Shown piece after piece: positions 45,790-59,369 of a DNA stretch of 64,000 nucleotides. The stretch comes from Blasia pusilla (taxonomy: Eukaryota; Marchantiophyta; Marchantiopsida; Blasiales), in assembly GCA_050084515.1 (NCBI GenBank), contig CM114272.1, positions 43,586,001 to 43,650,000 of the forward strand, written 5' to 3'. The notes under the pieces are model-generated. The model was not told where the DNA came from. It did not search any database and saw only the letters and a list, made by a program, of their open reading frames with translations. The position numbers and the translations under genes were made by a program. Position 1 is the stretch's first letter, and each line of letters begins with the position of its first letter.

Positions 45790-48045
45790 TTGAGTCCCTC
45801 TCTTTTGTACTTCCGATGGGTTTTCCATCACTCGTTTTTATCGAAGGATCCTCAATCCTTGCCTCCCTACAACATGGCGACGCCCCTCCGCCGTTACCGA
45901 AGCCTATCCAAGGGGCCAGCGCTCCACTCCTCCATCTCTCCTCTTCTCATTACTGAGAGAGCCATGATCACTTTGCTTCGTTAGATCTAGAGTCGGCCTC
46001 GACAGTTTTTCTCTCTCACCCAACATACGCAGAAGTGGTCCTTTAGTTTTTCTCTTTTCTATTTCGTTTCATAATTTTTTAAATACTATAATGGTTTCAG
46101 GATGGTGTTAATCGTCCAAATGTTTGGTTTTCCTTACATAGCTTACCAGTCGCGTGAGACAAATTGTACCCAAAATACCCGGAGATAGATTTTTTAAGTT
46201 TTTCTTTTCATTACTCTTTTTTATATTTTGATCGTGATATTTCTCTAATTCATAATAATAATCATCTTAGCGTATTAAAAATGCTCCTTATAAGGTATCT
46301 TTCTTATCATGGGAGGAGTGCCTCCACGACAACACCCACAATAGTGACGCGTGTCATTTTTTCCTCCTTTAGGATAAAATTGAGAGGAAGAAGGAGGGTG
46401 TGCTTATGGCCAGCTTACTAGTATCCAAATCGGGAGTTCACTCTTTCTATTAACTTTAGAATTAGGGTTTAGCCTTCTATAATAAAGTACAAAATGTTTT
46501 ACTTTTCATCTTACCTTTTCCATCTTACCTTTAGCTTCCCTCTTGTGATGAAAGTGAATATTTCACCACATTATTTTAACAAATTAGAAAAGTCAAAAAT
46601 GGGGACATCATCGTATTCAATTCTAGAAGGTTTCAACTCAAACAAGAGAAAAGAATTTATTTCAGGAAAATCCAAATCACATCATAGTTTGTTGACATAT
46701 AGAGTTCTGTCATGTCGCCGGGTAGAGAGTTTCTCAAGCATAACTTTGTCTTAAGTAATCGGATGAGGTTGGTCATAGCTCCATTGCATCACGATCATTG
46801 TTTCAAACCGTATCGGACGCCGAGTAGTACACACGAAACAAAGATACAACAAACCTTCTCTTTTGCTATTTTGAGACAAGTGACCCATTGACCAAGTCAA
46901 CTTTCCCCCACTAACCTATATCCGCAAGATACATGGGGGGAATAGCTCTTTTGGCTCTTCCCAATGGTATAAAGATCAAGGATATGGCTTTCACTTGCCA
47001 TCTTTCTCATGATTAGTCTTCCGAGCACTCATCATTTTAGGGTTTTGTAGAAGTTTGAGTGGTACAATCTTGATTCCCTTACATCACAAGATAGATGCAA
47101 CTTGATATGCATGGTTAGATTTGAAAGTGAAGTTGGTTGTATGGGCCATTTTTTCTTCAATTTTACATGAGAAATATGACAAGTGAAAGCCATCTCCCTC
47201 ACTCATCTAGATAGTGTTTGTTGTGTGGATATGAAATACGATGTGGATTGTATAATGATATATATATATATATGTGCAAGACAACAAAAAAAGGTCATCT
47301 CTTTGTTTTTTCAACTCCACTATCCCTTCAAAACTAATAAAAGGAAATCAACTCACTATAACTAACATAATTTGAACAAAATTTTCTAAAAATAATTCCA
47401 TTTTCCTGAAAGACATTTTTTTTACTCACATTCCTTCTTAATAGGAAAAATAACTTGCTTGCCCTCCAAAAAAACACTTTTTACTTGACTACCCTGCCAA
47501 ATATGTTTTTACACATCCTCTCAAGGTGGCTATGGCAGCCCCGTAGGAATGGTCTATGATTCACGCTCATACATCAAAACAAAAAGTCATTTGGTCTATT
47601 GCGTACAAGATTCCCGCATCTATAGTATGACAAACTCAAAAACATCATCAACACTCTAATTTTCTACTTGCAACGGCATTCCTAAACTCGCGACCTCAAA
47701 TCCACCAAATTTTAGTAACACTTCCAAGCTCATTTCTTCCACAAAAAATCTACTTTTGTAAACAAAGCTAAACCACAACCTAGAACATGCTTCCAAAAGC
47801 CCCAAATTAACAGATCTACTTCCCTTTCTTAAGTCCTAAACAAATTTGACCAACGCTTTTACACGCATCGCTATCGCACAAAAAATCGCCTCACGAAAAC
47901 CACAAATCAACTTCTCCTGCTCTTGTAAGTGCTCCCATGAGCCATAGAATAGGGAAGGCAATCCCCAACCAAAAAAAAAATAAACACTCTCAAGTTCCTG
48001 CAGTGTAGAGTTCGTATTGTAATATGATGAATCAAAATCAATCAA
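45790..48045. other. AT-rich spacer, no gene recognised
   Basis: Short ORFs only, none with a domain. A small (AT)n run lies at 47257-47273. Confidence 0.3.
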
Positions 48046-48046
48046 T

Positions 48047-48213
<167 letters not shown>

Positions 48214-48214
48214 A

Positions 48215-51200
48215 GACAAACCCACTCTCCTAATGATAGGCTACTCAAAATACAAGGAGTATCATAGTTCCATCTCCTTATGAAAGGAAGTTCAATAGAG
48301 ATAGAATGAGCTCCCATGGGCAAGCTTATCCTCCTTGAGTATACCCCTATCCTCTCCCCCAAGCTCTCTCTTGGGTCACCTGTGCATGCAACTCACCTCC
48401 CCAACCTTAACCCACGATGGTAGGTCAAGAGTCAATTTATCAAATTGGAAAGTCAATTATACTCAACGTAGCAAACTTACCTAAAATGGTAAGTTTTCTC
48501 AGTATAACTCCAAATGAGTCCAAGGGCCTCATTTGAAGCCCCCTATTTCCCATTAAAATAGACATGACACAAGAGAAGTACAAACATGACATAAAAGTTC
48601 CAACAAAACCTACCACACAATAGAATGATAGATGAGTATTTAGATAATCACGAAGATTGCAAGCCTCAAAACCTGCCCATTGTGGACCACTAGTCAATGT
48701 CTTCAAGAACATCCTTTGTTGTAAAGTTCTCTTTTTGCCAAACCATCTCATAGGGATCTTTCTCGGGCTACACCACCTCCCTTTACAACTAAGACAATAT
48801 TAGGATGCATAAGACCTCTTGCATGGTATAGGATTCCCATGCCTTCTTATTCTCATAATTGAAATCATCAGTACTTGTCACTCTCTAACCACCACCACCA
48901 CCAACCCCCTCCCCCACACACACCCACAACCTCCCATGGAGAAACTTGTCGAGTTTGAGAAAGAGACCATTCCCCGAGCACCTCTTACCTAAAAATTTGG
49001 TACTTCAAAGAGAACTTCCATCCTTTATCCCTCTAGCCTGTGTCTACATTCCTTAGAAACCCTCAATTTTTTAACAAATTGTAGGGGCAAACAAGAGGGA
49101 TTCCTTTTTTTGCATAAATCTCTTTGATTGATTACGCATCTACAATATTATTAGAGATAGACCTTTCAGCAACAAACACCTCTAGTTCCACACCTAACCT
49201 CTTGAGTAGCCTTCTATTGTGACACTTCTCCCATCTAATTAGTTATTCACTTCTAAATAACTTAGAGCAAATGGGTATGCTAATGGTACTCATCATTAAC
49301 TCATGCATGACATGGGCATCCACTAGTATAAGATAACGAGAAGTTTACAAGGAGCGAGGGGAACCTTTTTACATTCTCCCAACTTGATGCTCCTAGCCCC
49401 ACTTTGCATGACAGAATAGTGATATGATTACAAGGAAAACTATAAGAAAAACACATGGGGTGAACCAATACCCAAATATATCCCCAAACTAAGGTCCCCT
49501 TCCTAATATACATACCCCTCTATTTACAACCTCTACAAGTGCAACATAATAGATATATATGCTTCTCGCGAGAGGTGGCGCGCGGCTCCACATTTCCATT
49601 TTAGGATTTGAACATTAAAACTATCCCTGTGCGCAACTTAGACACACATCATTAGGTAGGGATATTCTTGGTATACTAATGACAAACTTCTCCTTTGTAT
49701 GTTTGGTATTGCGTGACCTTGGACTAAAATTTATTGAAAGCTTAAGTATCACACATGTAAGAGGTTTCCCAAAATTGTAGTAGGGCTACCTCTACAAACT
49801 AGTAGAATATATTCCGACCACCACCAAGGAAATTTACTTCTACCAAGGAAGTTTTGGTTTCACTTCTCTATCCCATCACATCTTTGTGTGTTTTGATCAT
49901 GATCTCTCTTGCAACTTTTGGTGCAACATCTTCACATTTCTCTTTACTTTTTCATCTCAATTCACTCTTGCCCTCTACATTTGGTGGATTTAGCTTGTGC
50001 ACTTTGGTTCAATTGCTTGGACAAATGCATTTGGTTAGCTTGATTTCATCTTTGATTCGTTTCTCTACTTGCATATAGATTTCTTATAAGAGTCTTGTAG
50101 AAGAGGACTGAAGGCACAAATTATTTTGTGCAATTGCTTAGTTCCTTGTAGTTTGTGTGTGTTGGGCAAGCCCAGCTATCATAGTGCATTTCATTTTAAC
50201 ACAAGTTACTCTATTGCGCGTCTAAGAAGCATTTTTGGTTATATCATGTTCAATCTGCATAACCTTGACTATGAGCTTTTATAGATTGACAATCAGGTGC
50301 ATGCTACGCTCACGCTCACCATAGCTTCCTTTTTCTTATGTATTTTTTCTTTCCACCAATTCTTGTGGCTAGCAATAGCCTCCACCTTGTGCATTCTATT
50401 CCTCCGCCAACAATTACTCCTTGTGTTGAGATATAAGCGCAAAACAATAGAACCAGGTTTTATTGTTGTGTTCCATATCTACCCTCCCCAATTGTATAAT
50501 ATTTGTGCAATTTTCCATCATTCTCACTCAGACTTCTAAGGGTTGGCAACCATTTGTATGCTATGATCATGCTCACCCCAAAGCCCTTTCTTCTCTCATT
50601 TTTTTATCACCCATTATAGAGTTGTATGCATCCACTCACTCCCACTTGCACTTGCCTTCATCGTAGGCTTTGTGTTTGTCCTCCAACTTTGCCATTCACA
50701 CTACACTTATATTTCTTTCCACCATCGCTCTCGTGCTCCTTGTGTTTTTTTCCCTTGATTGCTTCACATTCAAGTTTCTCTAGTATGATATCCTCTTGTG
50801 TCAACCATATCTCCTAGCATTCTTAAATATGTGCAACCTTCTTTATTCAAACCCCTCTGCATTCTAGGCATTACTCCTACACCTACGCTTACTCTTTGTG
50901 CCCCTCTACATTTCTTTCCACCATCGGATCTTATGGTCATTGAGAAACTCATGTACCGTCTCCGATATATTTACCTTCTACATTGATCCATTGCTACCAC
51001 TCGAAAATGCATTGAAATAACCTCTAAAGTACTTGTGTGGCTTTATTTATTCGAGTGCTTTCCCACACCGCACAACTTTTGTATCTGATTATGTATGCCT
51101 CTCTGCTTCTATCGCTCAATTCTCTACTTCTATATCTCTATCCTTTTGTCTCAATTTTCTCTCCTTGTATGCTTATGCCTTGTGTTTATTGCTAATGCTT

Positions 51201-53370
51201 ACAGTATCTAGGTTGAATCACCCATATTGTAAGGTCAAATCAACATAAGAATCTATCAAGTTTGAGTTGCATTAGGCATCTTACCACTGAGGTATTTAAT
51301 TTCTTCCAACTTTATTATGGTACTCCGCAATTCTTGGCTGCATTTACCTCATGTTTAAAGTTGCTTGGTTACTTTCGCTGATCCTATGGCTATAAATGCT
51401 TACTACTCATAATTTTTGCAAGCCAAAAATCCTCACATTTTCATTTTGAAGCTAGAGTATCCTATGCCCAACATTATACTCAAGTACAACCAAGATATTT
51501 ATTAACTAAAGCTTCACATTACGTAGTTTTTCTTAGCTAATTACCCGTGGAGGCTCTCCCAAAGACATCCACATCTCCCAAAAAAGAGAAACCAAGTATT
51601 AGGTATTGTTACACCATTATGTGCTTGAGTTTTCCTTCTAAGGAAGATGAACTGCAAGCCACAATGTGCAGATTGGTCAACTATTGATTGTTATCTTAAA
51701 ATATTGCGGGTCATATGCTCAACCTTTATAAAGAATATGCAATATTGTGGTTAATGCGGTTGCGTCCCGTATGCTAACCCATGTCTAGGATGTGGGTCTT
51801 GAAACTAATTCCAACCCACCCTATGCCTTGTGCAATGGTTTCCTAAGGAACAACATAATACTCTGACCGGGAGAGTTTTATTTATGTAACCAAAGCATTG
51901 CCAATGAGCCTCGTACACATGTAAATATCTATAGGACTTCCTCTTACATCAAGACAATAATTAGTGTGAATTTTCTGCAATTATAGCTTTTATCTATAAT
52001 AGACTCAAGAATAGGGTAGAGAGAAAATTCAATGAATTTCACGAAGGATTCTTCTCGATAAGTTCACTTCTTGATTTCCCTTTCATTGGTTGTAACCTTA
52101 GGAATAATGCAACTGAAAATTAATCTTCTATTCCATTGTGCATCCATCAATATTTGAAGATTTGTCTCCAAATTAACCCTTTCTGCAAGTATTATAAGAC
52201 TTTGATTGAGTTATAAAGTGCTTTTGGGCTAGTTGTACTTCATACATTATGTGTCCAGAACATAGTAAAGTGCTCATAAGATAAGGGGCAAGCTAATCAT
52301 AGTATGAATCATAATCCTTACCACCTTGATTTGAACATTCTCCACAATGCTTCTTATCCTCTACCAATTCATAGAAGGACATCAACATATTTGTTTATAA
52401 CGGTAGCATTTCCTTGCGTGCAAATTCCTCTTTGCATAAGAGCCTATTGATCGATGAATCTCAGTATTTGGTATTTCGGTTGATGACCACTTAGCTATAG
52501 AAAATGAATCATTTCCAAATTTTATTCCCTTTTTATCGTGGATATTTTATAGATAGATATGTATTTTCTGATTACATGGGGATGAGGTCTTGTCTACTAT
52601 TTAGTGCATTCTTATTGTACAAACCATATCCACTACTTATAAACCAAGTTCAATAATTTATTGCATTGTACTTAACCTCCAAGACTTTTGTGCTTAATAA
52701 AGAGTGAGATCACCTTTGGAGGGATAAGCCAAACCTAAATGACTTGGATTTGAATCACCATCTATCTAAGTGCTTGATTAGCCTATAGATTCCATGTAGC
52801 CCTACTTGGCATAGGAGGTATATTAAGGATTTGAAAGCTATGGGCACAAGTGGGGCATGCCTCATCTATTCCTTACACTTTATAACTTCCAATGAAGTCT
52901 CTATCACGAATTTGCCTGAGTTTACTAATATTGAGTCCATACTTACGAAATTCAATTCTACCTTTACTTGGCATGACACTCCAACAAAGTGTGCATAACT
53001 CTTCCACGTGAGACTCCTTACTTTTATATCCTCATTCATTTTCTCTGGGACATACATACTTGGGAGAGCTAAAGACTACTTACTATGTTATGAGCTACAA
53101 GGCAAAGAGCAATGTGCACTCCTATATGATATTTTGGTTTGGTGATTTTGACATTTACCATGTTACATGAGAATTCTGTACCTATATCCCATCATGTGAT
53201 ACTTCTTTTCCAATTGCAACATCTTCTCTAAACCTACGAAGACTAGCAAATGTATTGCTAGATTTAGTCTTGCATAAGCAACTACATAAATGCAAGGAGG
53301 GACTTGATATTGTTAAAAGGAAGTAATAGTGACCATATTTTCTCCTCGGCTTGTGTAAATCCCAATCCTC
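48215..53370. other. AT-rich, pyrimidine-biased spacer; no gene recognised
   Basis: Five kilobases without a supported gene. 49800-51250 is T/C-rich on the + strand, giving hydrophobic ORFs of 60-80 codons that look compositional. The right end, from roughly 52 kb, may hold the unrecognisable N-terminal part of Helitron 2. Confidence 0.35.
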
Positions 53371-54830
53371 TACCTTTTATTGATCCAACAATAATGAAAT
53401 GGAATTATTACAGACCTTTGTCATAGCATCGTAATGTTATCCCTTATCATCCACGTCTCTTGCAATTATGGGAAGCCCTTGTGAATGTTCAAAGGGTCAC
53501 TAATGTTGATTGGTCATTTTACGTGCTTAAATATGTCTTAAATTCTAAGCCTATTGGATTGTTAGATATTGACATCGATCTGCAAAATGCCTTAACCTTG
53601 ATAGATAAGACAAGAGGTAGTTGTGTCTAGTGTCATGTGTTGTTCCAAATAGATCGAACAAAGTTGGTCTCACTTCTATGCATATTCCTTCAATTTATAG
53701 ATCCCAAAATGTTCATTTCATTGATTACGATCCTCCAACCAAAATAGCATATTTTTACAAGAATGCATCAATCCCATGCATTCATCCAACTACCTTGCAT
53801 TTGCATAGGCCTTCTATGCTTAAAGATCTTGTATTTCTATGGTATTGGTCCAATCATGAGTTGCACAAGTCCAGCTAAAGATAATACAAACATTGTTGCC
53901 TTTAAAAAATTGATAATAGTGTGTGCAAGATAGATTGTATGATCAGGTTTATTGAGTTTCATCCTCTACATCCGTATTATTCTACATAGTTCTCCTTACA
54001 CAAATCACCTTTAGATCAGAGGAAGCAATACTATCATGCCAAATGCCTCATTGGACATACTTCCATGAATGTGTTCAATAGGACATCGTCAAGAGCATGG
54101 ATGATATTCATAATTTAACAAAAATCCCACGCACAATGCAACTTATGGAGCCAAGTCCATGAGGCTGAGATAATTACCAAAGCTATTAAGATCTTGCAAT
54201 CCAAACTAGATTTAGAGCTTTATTGCATGCTTAATGGACCAACTCCATCCAGGGAGATAGACAAAGAGGTCGTGCACAACGCATATCATACAAATGACAT
54301 CAACCTATTGAATGCACAATAAGCATTGATCTTCAACAACCTCGGTAGCCTAAAATTTGGGTTGTATTGCTCAAAGGAGCTGCTAGTAATTCATGTATAA
54401 TTTTTGGAGAAGTAACATACTAGCACCCTTACTAATAGCAACAATATGCATTACATCTATTATATTGCATTCTAATGCAACTACTATGTATTTAGCCTTT
54501 CGAATCCCCATTTGTGGTGATATCCTTTCCATCCATGCCCCCCTTTGATTCATATAAGAAGCTTAAATGTGCCCAAGTGATTGTAATTGATGAATGCTCA
54601 ATGTTGACGACAAATTTACTTTAAATTGTGGCAATGCGTATGAATGAAGTTTCACCTTGTAATATTGACAATCTGTCTAGTGGGAAACTAACTATCTTTG
54701 TGGGAGATCTCTACCAAATTTCACCCATTTATAGCCAGAGATGAGCATATTTTTGTCGTGGATGCTATAATACTTCATCAACTTTGCAAATATCTTCTAT
54801 TACAAATTGCTCACTCTTGTGTGTTCAGAT
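53370..54830 (+). mobile_element. Helitron 2, degenerate Rep-helicase remnant
   Basis: Two blocks with Helitron text in the right order. At 53390-53600: WNYYRPLS, then RNVIPYHPRLLQLWEA and VNVQRVTNVDWSFYVLKY, matching the region after the Rep nuclease. At 54570-54730: AQVIVIDECSMLT and GKLTIFVGDLYQISP, the Walker B and motif III region of the PIF1 helicase. The text between is full of stops. Its sequence differs from Helitron 1, so it is a separate and older insertion. Ends were not found. Confidence 0.7.
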
Positions 54831-55164
54831 ACTCCTACCAGAAATACATCAAGAAGTCTTTCCCGTTTTTGTAAGCTTTACGATGATGGCACATAAGAGC
54901 CAAGACTCTACATTTTCGGTCTTTTTTTACTAATTATAAAATTGTCCTTTGCCTTTGCCCTAACATTTATTATGTCATCACGAGTTAAGAGGCGTGATCA
55001 ACATAGGATATTGGGTGCACTATCACCATCAAATCTTGTTATGTTTGATCAAGCACCTTGATATAATTGGTCTAATTAATTACATTTCTTGTAGCCATTG
55101 TGAGGAGATGACATTATGAAGTAGCTCTCATAAAGGACGAAATGCAAGTGCAACCAATGAGAGC

Positions 55165-55532
55165 TGTCATGACCATACGGATTATGTCGTAGAGTATAGT
55201 GTACTAGTAGAGGCCATTCCTTATGTAGGACCGTAGTGGCTTGGTAGAGATGCGGTTCCATACATAGGGTTGGGGGTTACTCAGTTGGGGGTGAGTTTCC
55301 CAGTAGGGCCCGCTCTTAGGTTGGAGGATATAAGGTGGAGTGCACTCAAAGAATAGTCAGTTCTTTGAGTTGAGCCTGTTGCGTTGGGAGTTAGCCTTGG
55401 TAGTGAGTAGAGCTCTTGGCTATGGTGTTTCCCGCAAGCTTCGACCTAGATTCTCCCATCGTGGAGTGGGTTTGGCTCGATTGTATATGATTGTAAACGT
55501 GTTTTATGACAGTAGGTCTTTCACGGATTTCA
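55165..55532 (+). repeat. 5' LTR of copy A, lacking its first about 100 bp
   Basis: This 368-bp segment matches, in reverse complement, 62336-61971, which is positions 103-468 of the full LTR of copy B. It starts TGTCATGACC and ends ATTTCA. The upstream flank (GCAACCAATGAGAGC) is not LTR. A shared translated string (SFFELSLLRWELAL-type) shows the close match. Confidence 0.9.
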
Positions 55533-56525
55533 CTCAAAGAACTAGAGTAGATCGATGGTAGCTTCGATTGTAGATCAGTAGGATCTGGTTAGGGCTGATT
55601 GTGTACTCAGCCGTGAATGTTCGCGGCTTGTTGCCTATGTTTGAGGTGTGAATCAGGTGCGTGGTTAGTTGAGAAAGAAGCGCCTTGCTGAGAGCTTTCC
55701 AACGCGCTATAGATCGTGGGATTTCGTCAAGGGAGTTGGAAGTTATCAAGCATTGAAGATTCTGGTTCATGTTCGACAGTTTTCTGATGTGGAGAGCTTG
55801 GAGTGCGGAAGCTCCGAGGCAACTGGTGGTAGCTCGGGGCGAGTGGGCGTGAGAGGCGGAGTAAGGAGCAAGGAGCAATTTTTGCGTGGATTTGGGATTT
55901 GAGTTTTGCATAACTGGTTACCCATCTTTGGGCTATTCTGCTTGGAGGACGCTTAACTGCCGAGTTCTTAACTATACCAGTGTACAGACTGTTGTAGCTC
56001 ATTTGGTGCTATTCAGAGATGTGCTAGGCACTTTATGCATCTCAGGTTTTTGGTTGATGTACCTCTAGCGCATAGTACGGTGTAGCCTCTCCATGCAGGT
56101 GATATTTTCAGGTGCTGCGAGTTCGACTAGCACGTCATCGACCCGCGGCGGAGTAGCTATTGCGTTAGAATTGTGTGGTGGGTTTTGTGGATTCAGAGGG
56201 CACCACGTTTGGTGGATTATGTTACCTTGATTTCCATTTGCAATTGGAGGGTTGTCGTTGGACTTCCTGTGTTTGGATCCCCTCCATCGTGCTTCTTGCT
56301 TGCGCGCCCATTGTTAGGGTTGACGTTGATTTCCAGAGTAGTGTTACTTCTGTGTGCTATCGGTAGTGAGGCTGGAGGGATGACGAGTAGACTGTGGGAG
56401 ACTTCTTGTGGTGATGACAAGTTAGGTTGCCTACACCCATAGCTAGTAGAGCTAGAATAGTATAGCGACATCGACGTCACTTGGTTATTTGGTGGTGGTA
56501 ATTTGGTGGTGGTGCGGCATCGGCG

Positions 56526-57960
56526 TTGGTCATCACGGAGCTGTCGGGTGGTCTGGTTGGGGACCGTGGTGCGGACAGTGGTGGTTTTACACAGAGTGGA
56601 TTTAGGTATCGGCTACCTTTTCCACTTCCGACGGTTGATGAAGAGGAGGACGAGGGTGTTCCAAACACCGAGTCTTCTACGTTGTTATCGAGTGTTGCAG
56701 CTCCATTGATTTGGGACATGGACGGTGGATATGGGGCCATGAAGGGCCCACGACGATACTCGGGTGCAGTGGGCACCATTGAGTTGGAGGACTTCATGCA
56801 GGAGTTTGATACGTGGTGTGATATGCAGATGTTGCGAACGCACGTTGTTTACACCCTTCTTGGCTTGGAAGGGGTTGTTTCAAAGACTTGGAAGGACCAC
56901 CCATGGATGATTACCATGAGTTTAGGAAAGACCATGTTCTTTGAGATTGAGGCGTGGAGACAATATTGGTCTCCAGGCTATGTGTCTATCACCCATGGTG
57001 GTATTGGTAGTAGTGCTCCTACTATGCCCGGCCCGGCCCGGCGTTGAGTGGTAGTGCAGTACGAGGCGGAGTGGAGGTACTAGTGGGGGTACTAGTGGAG
57101 GTACTAGTGCCCCACCATCATTTAGCCCGATTTGAGAGTTCTTCAAGAGGTTGAAGAAGAACTATCAAGGAGTGAAGACGGAGAAGTTGAGGAATCTTCA
57201 GGACTTTGAGCGAAAGAGGCGGTGAGAGTCTTCGTGAGGCATACACGCAGCGTTTGCGACGCTTGATTTCGATTACCCAGGTGTGACTCATGATCAGGCA
57301 GTCCAGTTTTGGTATGGGATCTTGGACAGAGATTTGCGCCGTAGGGTACATGATGCTACTCTTATGAGTGATGATTCACCCACATTGACCCATGTGTTTG
57401 CTCTATCTGAGAAGATTGAGCTTAACATGGTGAAGGAGAGAGTGGTGACATCCGCATTCAGTAGGGATACAACTACTACTTCTCGTGTTCAGCCGCCCAC
57501 CTCACAGTCTCGTAGTAGTGGTGGTGGTAGTAGTAGTGGGAGTCGTGGGGGTACACGCGACCTCAGTCAAGTCCTAGAGGGACATTTGTGCAGAGACCAT
57601 TGCCTTCATTTGCTGCCCCGCAGCAAGGACAATCATGTTGGACATGTGGAGGTGATCATGTTAGGACATTTTGTCCCCAAGAGGATGGGAGACGGACTTT
57701 GGAGGATGGGCCTCAGTCGGCCCCAACTCAGTGTGATCATTGCGGGAGACTAGGTCATCCTCGAGAGCGTTGCTTTGATCTTCATCCAGAGTTGAGATCA
57801 GGCCGTGGCCGTGGTGGAGTAGCTCCGAGAGGCCGAGGTGGTAGAGGTGGTAGGGGTGGTAGAGGTGGACGGTGGTTGGAGAGCCTACGGTGGCGACCCC
57901 TACCACTACTGACAGAGTCGACTATGGTGCGCCGAGGATTGAGCAGTTGGAGGCGTTGGT
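56526..57960 (+). pseudogene. gag of copy A, with two CCHC zinc knuckles
   Basis: A capsid-like part (56526-57047) with ELEDFMQEFDTWCDMQM and VVSKTWKDH. It shifts frame near 57040, and the helical text near 57283-57440 (TLTHVFALSEKIEL) ends the capsid region. A Ser/Gly-rich linker follows. Then, in another frame (57588-57983), come two zinc knuckles: CWTCGGDHVRTFC and CDHCGRLGHPRERC. An RG-rich tail (57800-57880) would bind RNA. At least two frameshifts are present. Confidence 0.75.
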
Positions 57961-57983
57961 TGGCTACTATGGCTGGTATCTAG

Positions 57984-59099
57984 CATAGATCAAGTTCGGG
58001 AGCAGGGGCTTCCACCTCTTATGGAGGGAATGATCTCTCTTATATGGCGAGTGCAACACAGGTTGAGGCATCGGTGCGATTCTGAGAGAGCCACTCGGCG
58101 TCGAGCCACGTGGTGCTCTTGTGGAGTTGGACCCACAGAGGGGTGAGGTGGGAGGCAAAGCTAGGCTTCCCAGTCATTCTTGTTGTCTTAGGTGCTTAGG
58201 ACTCCATCCATGGTTCCTACGCAGCCTATTGAGCCGAAAGTGGGGACCGAGGCATCTACATCGCGTGTAGTAGACACGGATGCAAACATCCAATGCAAAA
58301 GATTGCGGATGGCAACTTTGTGTTGGGATCCCCATTGTTTTCGCCACGGAGTCGATGGCTTTAGGAGTTGACTTAGCTCCTGTATTTCGATTAGCGACCA
58401 CGTTGTGTGAACGTGGGGTGTTATTGCTACACGTGTTGAGGTGGATGAGGGTGTTGCGGTGGAGCGACCCTCTATGTCGAGTAGCATTGAGTACCGGTGC
58501 TACTTAGCGGCGGCGGCGAAGATGGATGTATTACCGGCCCGGCCGACCATTGATCGTGAGAGGCTTACACCTGGTGTATGTATGTTGGACAACCGGAGTG
58601 GGATCTTCCGATTGGTGAGTCCTACAGACAGTGTATAGACCGGATAGAGTCTTGTTAGACTCGGTGCCCAACCTTGATGTTGGGAAAGGCGGCATGTATT
58701 GGTTTGGGTATTGAGGTCCGAGCTTGAGCCTTGCCCATTCGATTCAAACATCACTTGGAGGAGCCAATGGTAGGTCTCAATTCATGACACGGGAGAAGTT
58801 TTCTGTATAGTTGAGACCAGATCATGCGACTGATAGCTCCCGGTTGGGAGTATCTGCGGTAGTCACATTAGCCGAGTCGTATGATGTACTAGTTGGAGGA
58901 GAAGATGTGTACCCGATGGGTTTTGGATGGATTACTAGCGAGACAGGCGTCTTATAGACCAGGTTGGCAGTCCGGGGATGGACGTATGAGCCAAGTTTCT
59001 GTGAGATTTATTTCTGGGGCTCGACCAGGAGGGTCTTCCCCAACAGTGTTAGCATTTGTGGTTGGTTTTAGTGGAGTAGTCACTTGGCCATGAGACTTT
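57984..59099 (+). other. Element-internal stretch, possible retropepsin remnant
   Basis: Between gag and the methyltransferase, where a protease is expected. A string DTDANIQ near 58270 could be a DTGA motif with the Gly changed, but the flanks give no support. Frames are short. Nothing else recognised. Confidence 0.3.
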
Positions 59100-59369
59100 T
59101 TGGAGGGTAATGTTTCTGCTATGGATTCTCCTGCGCATGAGGAGGTAGAGGAGGTCCCTATTTTTGCAGCAGTGGCATCCTCATCGTTGGATGTGCCACT
59201 TTGGAGTTCAGGCGGTGCATTACGGCAGGAGGCTGATCGTCTAGTGCAGGAGGCTTGGTGTGAGGTTGTTATACCTCACGAGGAAGAGGATGCCCCACGG
59301 CGGACTCCTACTTCTGGCCCAGTTGGGTTATCCCCTTTGGATACTACACCCATTGTATGGCAGTATCCG

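Noticed and set aside
49854-51248. Hydrophobic ORFs resembling membrane proteins
   Set aside because: T/C-rich DNA gives Leu/Phe/Ser-rich frames; no consistent gene structure.
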